64,000 nucleotides of DNA from Sclerodactyla briareus (GCA_026419785.1 JAODTK010003887.1:62001-126000), one strand, 5' to 3'. Positions 23,612 through 35,695 are shown, counted from the first letter of the stretch. Notes: generated by a model not told the origin, from the letters alone. Translations and numbers: made by a program.

Positions 23612-24622
23612 CAGGGGCGTCGGAGCGTTCCGAAAAGTGGGGGGGGGGGACATTATCGAACGCGAATGACCAACTAAGCGGAACGCCCCCAAAGGTTGGC
23701 GCGGAGCGTACAAAGAAAAGTTCAGATTTTCATACCCTCCAGATCGACGGAAAACGCCCTTGCCAGGATCAATAGCAACCCATCTACATGTGTGATTGAG
23801 TAAAGACAGAGAAAAAAGTTGTCATTGTGCATACAAGATGGATTTTACCGAGTATCACACTGGTATTTTTTTATTACCTTTTCATTCTTGCTTTGTTTTG
23901 CGTGGGGATCCGGGATCTACCGAACGGTCTATGGTGGGTTCGAAGGGAAAAAAACAATATTGGAGTACGGACCACTCCAATATGGGAGCAGAAAAATTGT
24001 ACCCGGATTTTACAAGTCAGCCACGGAACTATGGGCGCAGCGAGAAGCGCGCGAAAAAAAAATTGCATGTTTTCCGGAACCATTTATCGGAAAAAGTCTT
24101 GTAAAAAAACAAATTCACTTTGCTTTTTCCTGCCCAAAATTTTCCACGAAATTTTTCATCTCAGAAAAATTGGGGGAGGGGGGGGGGAGCAGCTTCTGCC
24201 CAAGGCTTCTGAAAATAATCGAGTGAACGAAATTAATCGAAGCAGTAATGGCAGATTGCCTACAAAGCTTGGAAGAAAAACGCCTTTGCGCGCGAACCAC
24301 TTGATAAATTATTCAAGTTGGCTATCGATTTTTAGAAGTCGAAACTCGGTAGTAAGAAACATGGGTATCCTTCCAATTCGGCCTAGTCGGGTCCAGATGC
24401 TCACTGGGGCCGCGCACTTGGAATTAGTGGGCTTAAGCATTTCCAACGCGATTATGTTCGGTAGACAAAAATGGAATCAGTTTAGAGTGATACAAAATCG
24501 GGCACGCGCCTATTTTTTTTTTACACGGTCCCGAAAAGTGGGGGGGACAACGATATGAATATCCCCCACTTCAAAGTGGGGGGACATGTCACCCCCCCCC
24601 TCCCCACCTGTTGACGCCCATG
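23612..24622 (+). mobile_element. Non-autonomous hAT-like transposon, family B, copy 1
   Basis: A 1,011-bp element with ends CAGGGGCGTC and GACGCCCATG, flanked by a perfect 8-bp duplication GTCGAGAG (23604-23611 and 24623-24630). The duplicated bases belong to the minisatellite that continues downstream, so it inserted at the array edge. Next to the ends are G- and C-runs and a gtcccgaaaagtggggggg motif facing its complement. The subterminal palindrome is at 23688-23702. A 243-codon open frame (23827-24558) crosses most of the interior but is not kept intact in the other copies, and I see no transposase motif in it. Confidence 0.85.
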
Positions 24623-25560
24623 GTCGAGAGGCGAGAACGGAGCGCGAGCAGTTGAAGGTACTGTCGAGAGACGGATCGCTTGCAGTGGAGGTAACTGTCG
24701 AGTGACGGAGAGCCCCACTTGCAGTGAGGGTACCGTCGAGAGACGGAGCGCTTGCCGTGATGGTAACCCTATCGAGGTGACGGAAGAGCATGCAGTGTGA
24801 AGGTACCTGTCGAGAGACGGCAGTGGACGGAGCGCATGCAGTGAAGGTACCTGTTGAGTGACGGAGAGGCTGCAGTGAAGGTACCAGTCGAGAGACGGAG
24901 AGCCAGCAGTGAAGGTACCTTGTCGAGGGGCGGAGAGAGAGCGCATGAGTGGGTACCTGTCGAGTGACGGAGAGCCCGCAGTGACGGAAGACCGTCGAGT
25001 GTCGCTGCGCATGCAGTGAAGGTACCAGATCGGAAGACGGTCAGTGCTTGCAGTGAAGGGGGTTCTGTCGAGTGGACGGGAAGGGCTACGGCGGGAATAC
25101 CTGTCGAGAGACGGAAGCGCTGGCAGTGTAGTATCGTCGAGTGACGGAGGGCCTTGCAGCGGAAAATACCTGTTCGAAGGACGGAGCGCTTGCAGTGAAA
25201 ATACCTGTCGATGACGGAGAGCCTACAGTGAAGGCGTACCTGTCGAGTGACGGCGATGCAGGAACGGTACCTGTCGAGTGGACGGAGCGCATGCAGTGAG
25301 GTACCTTGAGAGTGACGAGAGCCTGTCGAATGTCGCAGCGCATGCAGTGGAGGTAACTGTCGAGAGACGGAGTGATTGCAGTGAAAGGTTTCCGTCGAGT
25401 GACGGAGGGCTTGCGCGGGAATTACTGTCGATAGACGGAGCGCTAGCAGTGATAGTACCTGTCGAGTGACGGAGAGCCTGCAGGAAGGGACCTGTTCGAG
25501 AGCCGGAGCGATTGCAGCGGAGCACTGTTGGGAGCGGGGCGCATGCTTGTGAAGGCATCT
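24623..25560 (+). repeat. Minisatellite, ~34-bp units with two alternating types
   Basis: Roughly 28 tandem copies of a unit like gtcgagagacggagcgct followed by tgcagtgaaggtacct. Two variants tend to alternate: one has GAGAGACGGAGCGC and the other GAGTGACGGAGAGCC, giving a ~68-bp higher-order unit. One partial unit lies left of the family B insertion (23589-23611). Many units carry small indels. The open frames on the - strand here are repeats of Ser/Leu/Thr-rich words and are not genes. Confidence 0.9.
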
Positions 25561-26039
25561 ATCTCGCGTGGGAGTGCATACCGTGGATTAACCCTGAAGC
25601 TGAATTACCGCCCGAAATTGCCCTTGGATAATTGAGAACTCTCGCATCGATTCATGTTAATTGAGTAAGTGACTGAGTGTGATTCCTTGAGTAGTGGACA
25701 AGTGTGTTATATGTGCCGTCGTTTCCATTCTCGTATTCCAGTTTCATAAACTTTGTTATTATTCAAACCCGCAAAAAAGGGAAAGACACCCAATATACCT
25801 CGTTAGTATCTATCTCTCTGCGTTTAATAAGTCGAGCGATCTGTGTGTCACAAGGTCTGTCCACGTGGGCTATCCTAAAAGAATCACACGCGGAAGGGTG
25901 GGTTAAAATGGTACTCCCCATAAGAAATCGATACTTGATCAAGCGAGGCATCTGTACTTTATTTTGCTAACAAGATTTTCCAGGCTTTGGCATTCGTACA
26001 ATATAGTGTCAAGCGAGTTTTTCAGACTAGCTCTCTTGA

Positions 26040-26200
26040 GCTTAGTTGACCATTGACATGACCCCAAAAAACAATAGGGAGCATGTATGAATTATGGGGA
26101 ACCCACATTAACAAGTATGAGGCCCTCCATCCATACAGGTGGGGTCGAGCTGGTCGTGTAACAAGCTTAAAATCAGCCCAAATATTGACATCCGCAATTT
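26040..26200 (-). repeat. Family J fragment, reverse orientation
   Basis: Shows the complement of the family: aacaatagggagcatgta, ttatggggaacccaca, aagtatgaggccctccatcc, aggtggggtcgag and tgtaacaagc. Confidence 0.75.
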
Positions 26201-27600
26201 TCCATTTCTTCTAAAATGATTCCCTTGTCTACACCAATAAGATAGTTCGTAAATAGGCTACCTGCGCATGCGTCTTGTTTCCAACTGGCAAGTGTGATAA
26301 ATTCCGTACTGCGAGTTCGACAGTAATCTAGAGTGACCGCGGCTGTATGAGAAACTTCGCCTCATTACTCCTTTATGACAACAACATATTCTCGAATTGG
26401 GATTCACACCTGGAGGAGAAACAAGTTTATATTAGTTTCGTATAAACTTCATGCCAATTCAGGGGGGAAACGAAATGACTTCAAAAGATCCACAGGTTTA
26501 TTCACTGTCCGTAGCCGCTGGGGCGTGGAACCTGGAAGTCCCTTTGATTTGTGGTTCACCGCCGTAAAATGGAATTGTCATCCTTATCGTTATAGCCTAT
26601 GCGTGTTTTTTTTTGTTTTCGGTCGTCCTTAGTTCGTTCGTCACTCCCTTCTGTTCGTCACGTTCATTAATAACTTCTAAACTAAACCATACATGCGATC
26701 CGGTTGAAACTTGGGGGTGGATGAGCTTGCAACTGGCTAGCTAGCTACATTATGTTCGATATGTGATTAGATTTTAATTAAATCCAATTAATTACCCCCA
26801 TTTCCAACTTTATTTTTGAGCTCTCCTACGGCCAGACAAGTTGTTTAATATACTCCATCCTCTGCTGGCGTAGTGTTTACCTTAACTATCAGAAGGTCCA
26901 GTTTTGCAGAATAGTTGACAATAAAACCTATGTCCAGGGGGAGGAGATTGATTGGCTTCATCACATTTCGTCCTAGTTTACATTAGTCCCTGCCTCCACA
27001 GGATTGTTGAAATTACATTCCGGTCCAAATTCTCAGTGGTGACCTAGAAATGGGGGGCTGCGCCCCCTCCCCCCCCACACCTAAAATGCTGTTTAATGGT
27101 AACTTGTGGAGTGGTTCATCTATAACTATGAGTGTAACAATGTCGATATTATTCTGTGGAAGGTGTGTTTCCACTGTTCACTGCCACAGGGCTTAGGAAT
27201 GGGCAATGATGATAGCAAAGATTAGGCCACGTGGTAGACATGTTCCAAGCCATTCCATGGTTATGACAGTGTCAGTAGAGGTCAGTTAAATGTGAAACAA
27301 CAAATAAGTGAAATGGCGAAAAACATGCAGTGTATTCGCCACGGAAGGGGTTGAGGGAGGGGGTAGCCCCCCTCCCTTTTGAGAAATTTTGAATATTGAA
27401 ACGTTCTCAGTCTCAGATGCAATTGGTGCAATATTTTCCGTAAATTGGGCGTTCAGTAATTACGCGACCCCGCTCACGACGTATTAAGCGGAAACCCTTT
27501 ACATTTGGAACAGCCGAAAATTTTTGCCCCGAATCCCAAACAATGCCCCCGATTTTGACTTGCAGCTCGTGGAGTGTGAAGCAGGCCCATCAATACACAC
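26201..27600. other. No gene seen; degenerate repeats and G/C hairpins
   Basis: Contains ggttgaaacttgggggtgg near 26701 (a relative of the GAAACTTGGT repeats) and two short G-run/C-run hairpins at 27051-27080 (ggggggctgcgccccct) and 27350-27385, of the kind found near the ends of the hAT-like elements. No coding exon was recognised. Confidence 0.35.
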
Positions 27601-28264
27601 TGCGCGCAAAAAATGGACAACTTCAATGGTGCAATTGATCAAAGTTCCGGCCAATTTAGTTACATCGTCTTTCCGCTTTTATTAGGATATCTCGAACCAG
27701 ATTTTAACTTATTCCGTGTGCCCAAAGTGGGTAGTTTTCTGCCCGAATTATCGATCTTCAAAGAAACTGGGGGTGACCTCTATCTCTCGCCTTGAACTCT
27801 AGCTCTGCCGTTCGCATGATTACCCGCCTAAATGACTGTTTCATTGCTGAGTTCTGGGAAATTCTTTGCTTGTTGCAGTTGTCAGATTGTTTTCAGCAGA
27901 ATGGCTTCGATTTTTTTATGTTATTCCTGGAAATATAGGACAGAAAACAATGTCTCAAAGAAACTGTCAAACTCAAACTCATGAAAATAAGAATGTCAAA
28001 ACGATAAGGCCCTTTTTTTTACCCTTTTGCCGAATCGCCGACAGACTCGATCACCCGTCCAATTACACCGACGGCGACTGGCCGACACAATCTGTTTGCA
28101 GGACGTACCATTCTCTTGCCGACGCATAATGCAATCGGCCAATTAGATCTTCCCCCATATCAGTCACCATGAATGCCGGATCCGTCGGCAAACATCTTCT
28201 TACACCCGCCCCCAATAGACACCCTCAGCACGATCCTGAAAATAGCCGATAATAAAGCTGGTTG

Positions 28265-28435
28265 CCGTTTTGTTTTCTATTCTCTTTCCGTTCCCTGTCT
28301 TACCCTTTCACTCCCGTATTCCCTTTCATTCCCCTTCCCTCTTTTTCTTTTCCTCCCTTCTCTTTCCTCCTCCTTCATTTCATGTCCTCCTCTCCTCTTC
28401 CTTTCCTATCCTTGGACACCCCCACACCCCCCCCG
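28265..28435 (+). repeat. CT-rich (polypyrimidine) tract
   Basis: Mostly C and T on the + strand (ttccctttcattcccc, ctcctcctctcctcttcc). The open frames across it are low-complexity Ser/Pro/Phe readings. Confidence 0.7.
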
Positions 28436-28910
28436 ATCGCTACGGCCCTGGACTCACCGCTGACGAAGTTATCAACACTTGGACCACATTGCGCACTGCC
28501 CATGCTTACCTTACGAAACTAGCTCATAACGGTAGGATTCCTTGTACGCCCCAATCCACAGAAGGGAGATTGCATTACCGGATTTCACCTCGATCGGAGA
28601 CAGGCATTATGGAATCTTGTTAACAAGATTTCAGACTTCGACCTCAGGATGACCTAACCCCAGGAGCAATAGACATCATGTACTTATCATTGGAACCCCA
28701 CATACCAACGTGTATGAACGTCCTCGGAGGGTCGGAACCCAAGGAATTGCGACCCTGATGTTTGGCTCGATCGCCCCTCTATATTGGCTAATAAGTTACC
28801 AATTTATGGGCCCCTACACCACATGTGCTGCAATGTTGCTAAAGAACAGCTGCAAAACCTCTACGAAACTGAACTGCAAGAACCAGTTTTTTTGTTGAAA
28901 AAGTATTGGT
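28436..28910 (+). pseudogene. Coding-like remnant, unidentified
   Basis: After the CT-rich tract the sequence reads GPGLTADEVINTWTTLRTAH and continues in one frame to 28620. Past a stop and slips it reads LANKLPIYGPLHHMCCNVAK at about 28788-28845, then EQLQNLYETELQEP. Composition and the residue pattern look protein-like, but no single frame covers it and I recognise no family. It may be a decayed transposon gene. It is followed directly by G/C-run sequence typical of the hAT-like ends. Confidence 0.3.
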
Positions 28911-28918
28911 CACGTGGT

Positions 28919-29060
28919 CAGGGGGGTCTGACACCCCCCCCCCCATGGTACGCCACTGGCGGCGAAGAATGGGCGGCGAATCACGGGGAGAGACGGGGGG
29001 GGGACCATAATATCAAATATCCCCCCCCCCCCCCCCAATATTTTGCGGATGGGCGAAAAA
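28919..29060. mobile_element. hAT-like terminal sequence
   Basis: tcaggggggtctgac is followed by a C-run and catggtacgccactggcgg, then by G-run and C-run arms around aatatcaaatat. These features match the end regions of the hAT-like elements in this window, but no partner end or target duplication was found (8-base flanks were compared with the end near 29872 and do not match). Confidence 0.4.
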
Positions 29061-29759
29061 AAAACCTTATTATATATGTACAGTACGGCCAAAACATATA
29101 TGTTTTTTAACTTCGTATACCTTATTAGATGTTTAAATTTTGTGAGGAAGCCGAACCGACCGAAATGCAAAAAAAAAAATCTGCGCTGCGCGCGTGTTGT
29201 TTTCAATCTTTTCCGTTACATGTATCATACAGTGGGCCCACGTGTTAAATAACAGTGTCAGATCTGGCAAATATGATTTTTGTCCCCATACGTGGCAATC
29301 CTTCAAGTGTGGTGAAATATAGGTAGGCCACGAGGAGAATTTGGTTTGGACTTCATCAACCCCCCTCCCAATCCCCACTACACAATCCGGAATAAATCCA
29401 AACTGCCATTTTCTTAAAACACTGCACACGAGTTTAGTATACTTCTGCATCCTTAGTGTCAGATTGGGCTTTTGGCCTGCCAGCCTGATTTGAGCGGAAC
29501 TAATCTGGAAAAATTACCAAATTGTCTGATGACTGGCTTAATTCCTTTCCACAAAGTGCCCGAGAAATGCGCACAGTTTCCATGACAGTGATGTCAAGCA
29601 AATTTCAATCTGCGGCAGCCTCCACCCAATTGGAAGGGTCCTCGATGGCATATCTCTAAGACATGGCTATGGTAGGACCATGGAGACCACGATGAAGAAA
29701 TGTAAAGATTAAAATCGATCAGTTTTCGGAATTACTGTTCAATTTCAGTGATTGATTGC

Positions 29760-30542
29760 ATACTTCCATACGTCGCGGGAAGTGCCGCTCCCTGCATCCG
29801 GGGGGAGGGGGGGTAAAACCGGGGGGGGGGGTTGTAAAGACTTTTCTCCTACGGTACGCGTCAACACCCCTGATCCCGGTGGCGCGTAATTTGATGAATT
29901 AAGTAGATCAGTTCCTCAAGAGTGTGATTCGAGACCCCCTCTACATTTCAGAAATTCATTGTCAATTTGGGGATGTTGCTTCACTGCCATAAGAAATGGG
30001 AACGTACCGCTTCCGCAATTGGGGGGAATTGTAAGGCTCAAAATGTCCTTGTACCTCATACGAGGACCATGATTGCTGGCCCAAATTGTAAGGAAGAAAC
30101 ATCAATTAGTTCCTTCAAGGAACGTCGTGGCAATACAAATTTTCTGAAACATTTTGCCAATTTTTTTTAGGAGGACGTATGCTCACTGCCACGAGCGCGG
30201 GTTATGCCGTTTCCTGCAATCTGAGGGGTCTGTAAACGCAAAGTTCCTTGTACCATACGGTTCCATGGATGGTGGCGGTGGCCCGAATTGGAAGGAAAAA
30301 ACATCGATCAGTTCCTTCTCGATAGATGATTCTGAAATTTATTGTCATTTTTTAGGGACGTTTGCTTACTGGATAGTATCGATTTCCGTTTGTTGGAGAT
30401 ATGCCGGTGGTCCTGCAATCTGGAGGTTCTGTAAATGAAGTAAAGTTCCAGAAACGCTACGCGCCACCCATGTGGCGTCCTTAAATGCTGCTACCCTCAT
30501 ATGTCCCCCCCCACCCAATTTCAACACAGATCGCCGCCCCTG
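29760..30542 (-). mobile_element. hAT-like family F element with internal tandem units
   Basis: The right boundary reads cagatcgccgcccctg, i.e. CAGGGGCGGCGATCTG inward on the - strand, almost identical to the family A start. It is followed inward by a G-run, the palindrome gcgccacccatgtggcg at 30461-30477 and a dctccagattgcagg-like segment. The interior has about three diverged ~190-bp units, each with ccgtttcctgcaatctg, gttccttgtacc-tacg, gcccgaattggaaggaa, acatcgatcagttccttc and gattctgaaattcattgtca. The left boundary is unclear. Confidence 0.6.
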
Positions 30543-30699
30543 ACAACACCGAAAGTGAGAATTTATCGAAGAAATTCATGCATTTGAAGCCTAAAATGAC
30601 CGGAGCAACTGTTTCGGCTTGCGCAGGGCGGTTACACTGAAAAACGCACAACAAAATCAGTTCGTGTTCAAAATTTATTGTTCACTTGGGTCATGGAGG

Positions 30700-30735
30700 G
30701 ATGTTACCACCACCCCCCCCCCCCCCCTCCGTGGA
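30700..30735 (+). repeat. C-run with mirrored G/C-rich flanks
   Basis: A C-run at about 30711-30728 just inside a gatacgccccc segment, similar to other transposon-end C-runs here. Confidence 0.4.
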
Positions 30736-31119
30736 TACGCCCCCTTCCGCGGACTACATTCATGTTTAATACTCTTCTGATAACCGTGGTCGCGAGTGAG
30801 TTTCATCGTTGGCCACTCCTGACCTGGACGGCCGTCCAAAAAACGAAAGCTTCCTCCCCATACCTGTTCCAACCCCCTCCCTACCCACCCTCGTTTATTG
30901 ATGTTTTGTATTCTCCTCAATATGGAGCTCAACAAACATTTTTGTTTCTTCTGGCCCTCTGGGCCTTGCACTGATACCAAAACGAATTGGTTTATTTTGA
31001 AGTACTCTCAATTCGTTCAAATGATATCCATCAGATCTTCGATAGCTTCCTCCAGTGAGTTATGTTCAAAATGCAGCAAATATATTATGTATTCCAAGGC
31101 TGGTGCGAACTAACCTATT

Positions 31120-31780
31120 ATTCTGTAGAGCAGAAGCTTGACCGGTTCAAAAAAAGGCTGAAATTTGCCCCCAGATGACCATTCACCCAAAACACCCAAA
31201 TTTACACTTCAGCACACTATATTAAACATCGGGTACTGATCGTAGTGGACATTTTCATGATCATCCCATTTATTCTGTAAGAAGCCACTGGACCATTCAA
31301 ACAAAATGGCTGAACTTTCCTCCTGAATACCTGAAGAGCCCCATTGGTACCACGGCTATACTGACCTAGATTGTCAAGCTACTCTCTACCAATGACCCCC
31401 CCAAATTTTCGAACGCGCATGGAACAATTGGTCAATGATCAGAGGGGGGGTGACCAACATCATTATCATTCCATCTTTCTTTAGAAGCCGCTTGCCATTC
31501 CGAACAACATGGCCGAACTTGATTCCTGGATGACCTTTGACCTCAACAAATTCATGAACAAACCCCCAGTAAGGTACCATTGGTAAATGACCAATACTGA
31601 CTTTCTGATGTCAATCTACATTGTATTAGAAACCGCTTGAACCATTCAACAAATAGCTGACCTTTATTCAACATTGGTCAATGATAGTACAGGACTATAT
31701 TCTGTAAGTGTAGAAGCTACTTGACCGTTTAAGCGAAATGGTTGAAACTTGATCCCCAGATAACCTGCCACCTATATGCC
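31120..31780. repeat. Degenerate tandem repeat, ~85-200-bp spacing
   Basis: The phrase gaagccactggaccattcaa-caaaatggctgaactt recurs with variation near 31131, 31282, 31483, 31629 and 31713, often followed by cctg-atgacctttgacc and cattggtcaatga. Spacing varies between copies. No coding frame is kept. Confidence 0.6.
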
Positions 31781-33670
31781 TTAACACTGCATAGTTCCCA
31801 TCAGTTTCCCATACTATGACCACTCTGACGGTTGTATAAACTCCATTTCGCAGCAATTTCACAGCATTGCCAAAATTCACCCATGACTTGTGACCTCGGT
31901 TGTTTTGACACACCCTCAGTTATCCTTCACTCCTGCCAGCAATGTGACAAGTTCCGTGATGACCCATCGAATGATGTGGGAGTAGAATTGCTTGCCAGAA
32001 CCAAGAATAAGCCATGCACTAACCGTAATGTTCCCCACCAGCCGACAGGGCCAGGAAGCGCTGAAAACTAGTATCCCACTTCTTCCTATCTTCTGGCTCA
32101 TATTTGCCCAATTGGCAACGTTTGAATCAATGACATTGTAACGCTTCTCATGGTTTGACAATTACCCACCACTGGCCCCAAACAACAGGGTTTGCCTTCA
32201 CATCTGCAGCCTACAATAAATCTGGAGCTACTAGTTTTTCCATTTTTTCTACCAATTGATTGGCAAATTTCCCGTTTAGTACGCTATTTTCGAGTCTCCC
32301 ATTGAATTTTGTGAACTAGATCAATTTTCCTAATTCCACAAAATGGAAATCTTCCTGGCCCCAAATAAATCTTGTCTGACATTACTCATATATCATTCTG
32401 CAAGCTTCCCCACAATGATGAACCTCTTGAGCCCAAGATAGTTGGGCACTTTAAGAAAAAAAAAGAAACCTACATTCCTAGTACAAAGCTGGTCAATCAT
32501 CCCCCCAACTACCGTGTTCACAAGCATACTCTTTCATCTCTCATGACCTGGTACCGAAAATATAAGGATCTTCCAGTTTATTGCTCCTTGTACGCTGGCC
32601 GACATCAATGTGGCAACCTCTGGTTATTATAGCCTCTCCGGACCTTGACTGTACCAAGAAGCACGTCCCTTCCTCAATTTGGAGCCCACAGTCCGAAGAT
32701 TTGCTCACAAGTTAGTTTTTGGCCTCCCTTGACAATGAGCTGGTACTAAAAATGATAGGTTTTTCCTCCTAGTTATTCGCCTAGTTCCTTAATATTTTGT
32801 ATTTGAGCGGCACATACGTGCGCCAGCATAAATTCCTTTTGCATTCAGCATGGAACTAATGAAGTGGGTTCATGACCCCCATGTCCGCCTTCTTTGGGAA
32901 TCAGTGTTTTTTATGTTGTCATTTAGTTTGTTTCAACCAACGGGAAGAGGACCACTTAGTAGACAGAACACCCAGCAAATTCTAAAAGCAATAGCGTGAT
33001 GTCTATGTTTTTCCCATTACCTATAAATGGCACTAATCAGTGACTATTTCATTTCATGTCTACAATGGAGTCCCAACGCCTTGTGGAAATTGACTGAAAT
33101 GCCTATTTTTGCAAATTAAACCACATTACTACTCGATTCCGTGACTTATTCTCAACTTTCAATCATCTCTGGCAAGATGGACTGCACAAATTCTGCAATT
33201 ACAACACATTGAATGATCTCCAATGACATTATGTTACCAATTTGGGGGGACTAAAGGGGGACCCTACAAATATGTCTGCGCGCAACAAATGCAAAGTAGA
33301 CACCTTGGAATGACCCTAGTGAATGCCAAATTTCTGTTGTAAAAATTTTCGGGGCTATTACCTCAGCCCCATCAGTTCTTTTTAATGGAAATCGGACAAC
33401 TGGAACTGTGAAATTTGTCTGTAATTTTCGTATTATGCACCATTTTCAGAATTGAATAAATAACTCAGAAATTTGCATGAATCATGCAAAATAGATGCTT
33501 GAACTACCTGCATGAACCCAAAGTTCGTCTTTACAATCTATCGAACTTCGGTCCAGGCGAGACAACTAGAGCACGATGTAGGTTTTGTAGTTCAAACCGC
33601 ATGAATGTAACCCAAGACGAATGTGCAACAATTATGTTCAAGATCATCAGGCCCATGGCAATTCAAACAA
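31781..33670. other. AT-rich degenerate sequence; no gene supported
   Basis: Several related phrases recur loosely (acctggtaccgaaaatataagg at 32550, agctggtactaaaaatgatagg at 32740; short caatgacattatgttacc words). The 86-codon frame at 32372-32632 does not match anything I know. It is likely old dispersed repeats. Confidence 0.35.
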
Positions 33671-33679
33671 TGGCCCATT

Positions 33680-33870
33680 GTGACCCCCACTGCCCCTGTA
33701 CTGACCTTTGACCTTGATCTTCATATGGCCAAAAACAATTTCACAGTGGCCTCTTGTGGCCCTTTAATGACCTTGACAGGTTCAAAGAGTTCCATAGTCA
33801 ATGGACATTGGGGTTCCAGCTTGGTGAAATCCATCAATTGATGACATCACACTGGACAGATAGATATAAT
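33680..33870. repeat. Dispersed repeat with TGACCTTTGACC words
   Basis: Reads tgacctttgaccttgatc, atatggccaaaaacaatttc, agtggcctcttgtggcc, ttaatgaccttgacagg, caatggacattggggttcc and gtgaaatccatcaattgatg. I recall this phrase order from interspersed repeats of marine invertebrates. TGACCT/TGACCTTTGACC is a direct repeat of the nuclear-receptor half-site on the opposite strand. Confidence 0.5.
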
Positions 33871-33988
33871 CGAACCGATAACCAAAACTAATTGGGTACT
33901 TCCCCCATTGCTTGCAATCTAATGTCCCATTCAATACTCGGCTCACAAGCTGTATCATTTCTGATCTCTCTTGACATTGAATAACAAT

Positions 33989-35665
33989 CAAGTGCGTCGA
34001 TCATGGGGGGGACGACGGGCGTCCCCCCAATATTTGGGTGGGGGGGGGGGACTCATGCAGTTTGTCCCCCCCCCCACAATATTTGAAGCCCGACTGCTAT
34101 TTCGCGGACACTGTATCCGACAAATCCCTCAGCAACCATGTTTTAAAAAATGCATGATGACCTAAATGATCGAGTTGAGGGAATTCTGCTCCTCCTTTTC
34201 AAAATTTTTGCGCGCTGCGCGTGGGTATTTCATGTGCCGGTATAGAACATTTGTGCCTTATGCAGACAGATGATTTTCCTTGAAAAAACAAAAATGCCTG
34301 AAATTACTACTCTGGGTTGTTTTCTCATTATCAATGAGAATAAGGGTTCTCCTCCGATCCCTATCGTTTACCATATACTAAGCTTCAACCAGCTTAAGGT
34401 GTTTCTCTCCTTCATTGGACGTGTCAAACAAATCGCTATCTTAAGGTGAGGGGGTTTAGACGACGGGGGTAGGTCTAGACCACCTGGATCCGTGATTTTT
34501 TTTTTATGGGGCGACCACTTGTGGAAAGTTGAGGGCCCTAGCTGTGCACATACTATCACTAGAGGGCACCCGGTTCGCATCGAAATCAACCAGGGAACGC
34601 CAACAAAGTACGTTGGTCCAGAATGACAATGATTCCAAATTCAGTGAAGAAAAGGGCTGTCCTAAAGTGAAGTCCCAAATATTGCCTGACTGTTTGATGG
34701 AATGCCCCAAAAGTTTGACCTGCTGTCGTTGAAGGAAGAATGTTGGGGGCGATGAGTCAAGTCTAACCACCTGGCGGGACCTATGATTTGTTTTGGCAAA
34801 TATGGTCATCTGCAAATTTAAAATAGAGTATCGGCAATCAATTTTCTGGTGCGACCCTTTTTGAAAGTTGGTTCGTGCACGGTGCACAGGACTAGGGGCA
34901 GGCACGCGGTGCGGGGGAAACCCATAAAATATTCGTCATCGAAGATTCGGTCGGCCAGGAAACGCCACAGTTCGTGCAAGAACATATTAAAGATGAATTT
35001 TGGTTAAGACAAGTTTATATCCAAAGAGTGCTGTCTTTTAGATGGAATGTCCAAAAGTGTACAAATTTTCGCAGCGCGCTTCGCGGCGCAGTTTGCGGTT
35101 TACTTCTGTGTTTAATACTCATTGGACCAAGTCTGTGCGCCAAAGTAGAAATGTCCGCGTCCATGCGCCTGTTGTCTGCAAAGAAGTGAAAACGGGGGCC
35201 GTAATCCTTAAGTAAAAACCAGGCCGGCCCTATCGTCATTGATAGGTTCAGAGAGTGGTCGATGCAATGACGATCGTTGGTCAAATTGGATCGCAAAATC
35301 GAAATCTCGCCTTCGCGCGAACGTATTGGTGGTGGCATTGTCCACTTCGATTGATCCGTTCATGACCTGAAACCTCACCTTGCATCGTATTCAGAATGTC
35401 CAGCCACCCAAACGCAAAACCTTGATTGATCCCTTTGCGATAATTTTTTGGAGAACCTCCCTGGAATAACACTTGTTATCAATGTTCCGTCTGGCTGCTG
35501 AACTGTCCCATGATGCCTGGGAAGTGCCGTTTCCTGCAATCTAGGGGGTCTGGCAAACGAAAATTTTTCTTGTACTCTACGCGCCAACCTGTGGTGGCGC
35601 TCCGCTTAGATGGTATTCAGCTTGTCCGTCCCCCCCCCCCCCCCCAACACAAATCGCCCTCCTTG
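33989..35665 (-). mobile_element. hAT-like transposon, family A, second copy (reverse)
   Basis: Reverse-complement of the element at 12165-13838. It begins caagtgcgtcgatcatggggg, has the G-run/AATATT/G-run hairpin, then cctgaaattactactctgggttg, a ctcattgagaagaaggtt-like segment, aagcttcaaccagcttaaggtg, aggtctagaccacctgg, ccaaaagtttgacc, GCGCGCTTCGCGGCGC near 35073, the palindrome gcgccaacctgtggtggcgc at 35581-35600, a C-run and cacaaatcgccctccttg. Flanks ataacaat and gtaacagg share only TAACA, so the target duplication is decayed or misread. Confidence 0.8.
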
Positions 35666-35695
35666 TAACAGGATAGTAAAGCATTATGGTTTTCC

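Noticed and set aside
23827..24558. 243-codon open frame across family B copy 1 as a transposase gene
   Set aside because: The frame is broken in copies 2 and 3, shows no catalytic motif or zinc-finger pattern, and the element's length fits a non-autonomous type.
24521..25558. Ser/Leu-rich - strand frames of 85-163 codons
   Set aside because: They are translations of the 34-bp minisatellite.
28919..29880. One hAT-like element from 28919 to 29872
   Set aside because: The 8-base flanks (cacgtggt and atcccggt) do not match and the two ends are not inverted copies of each other.
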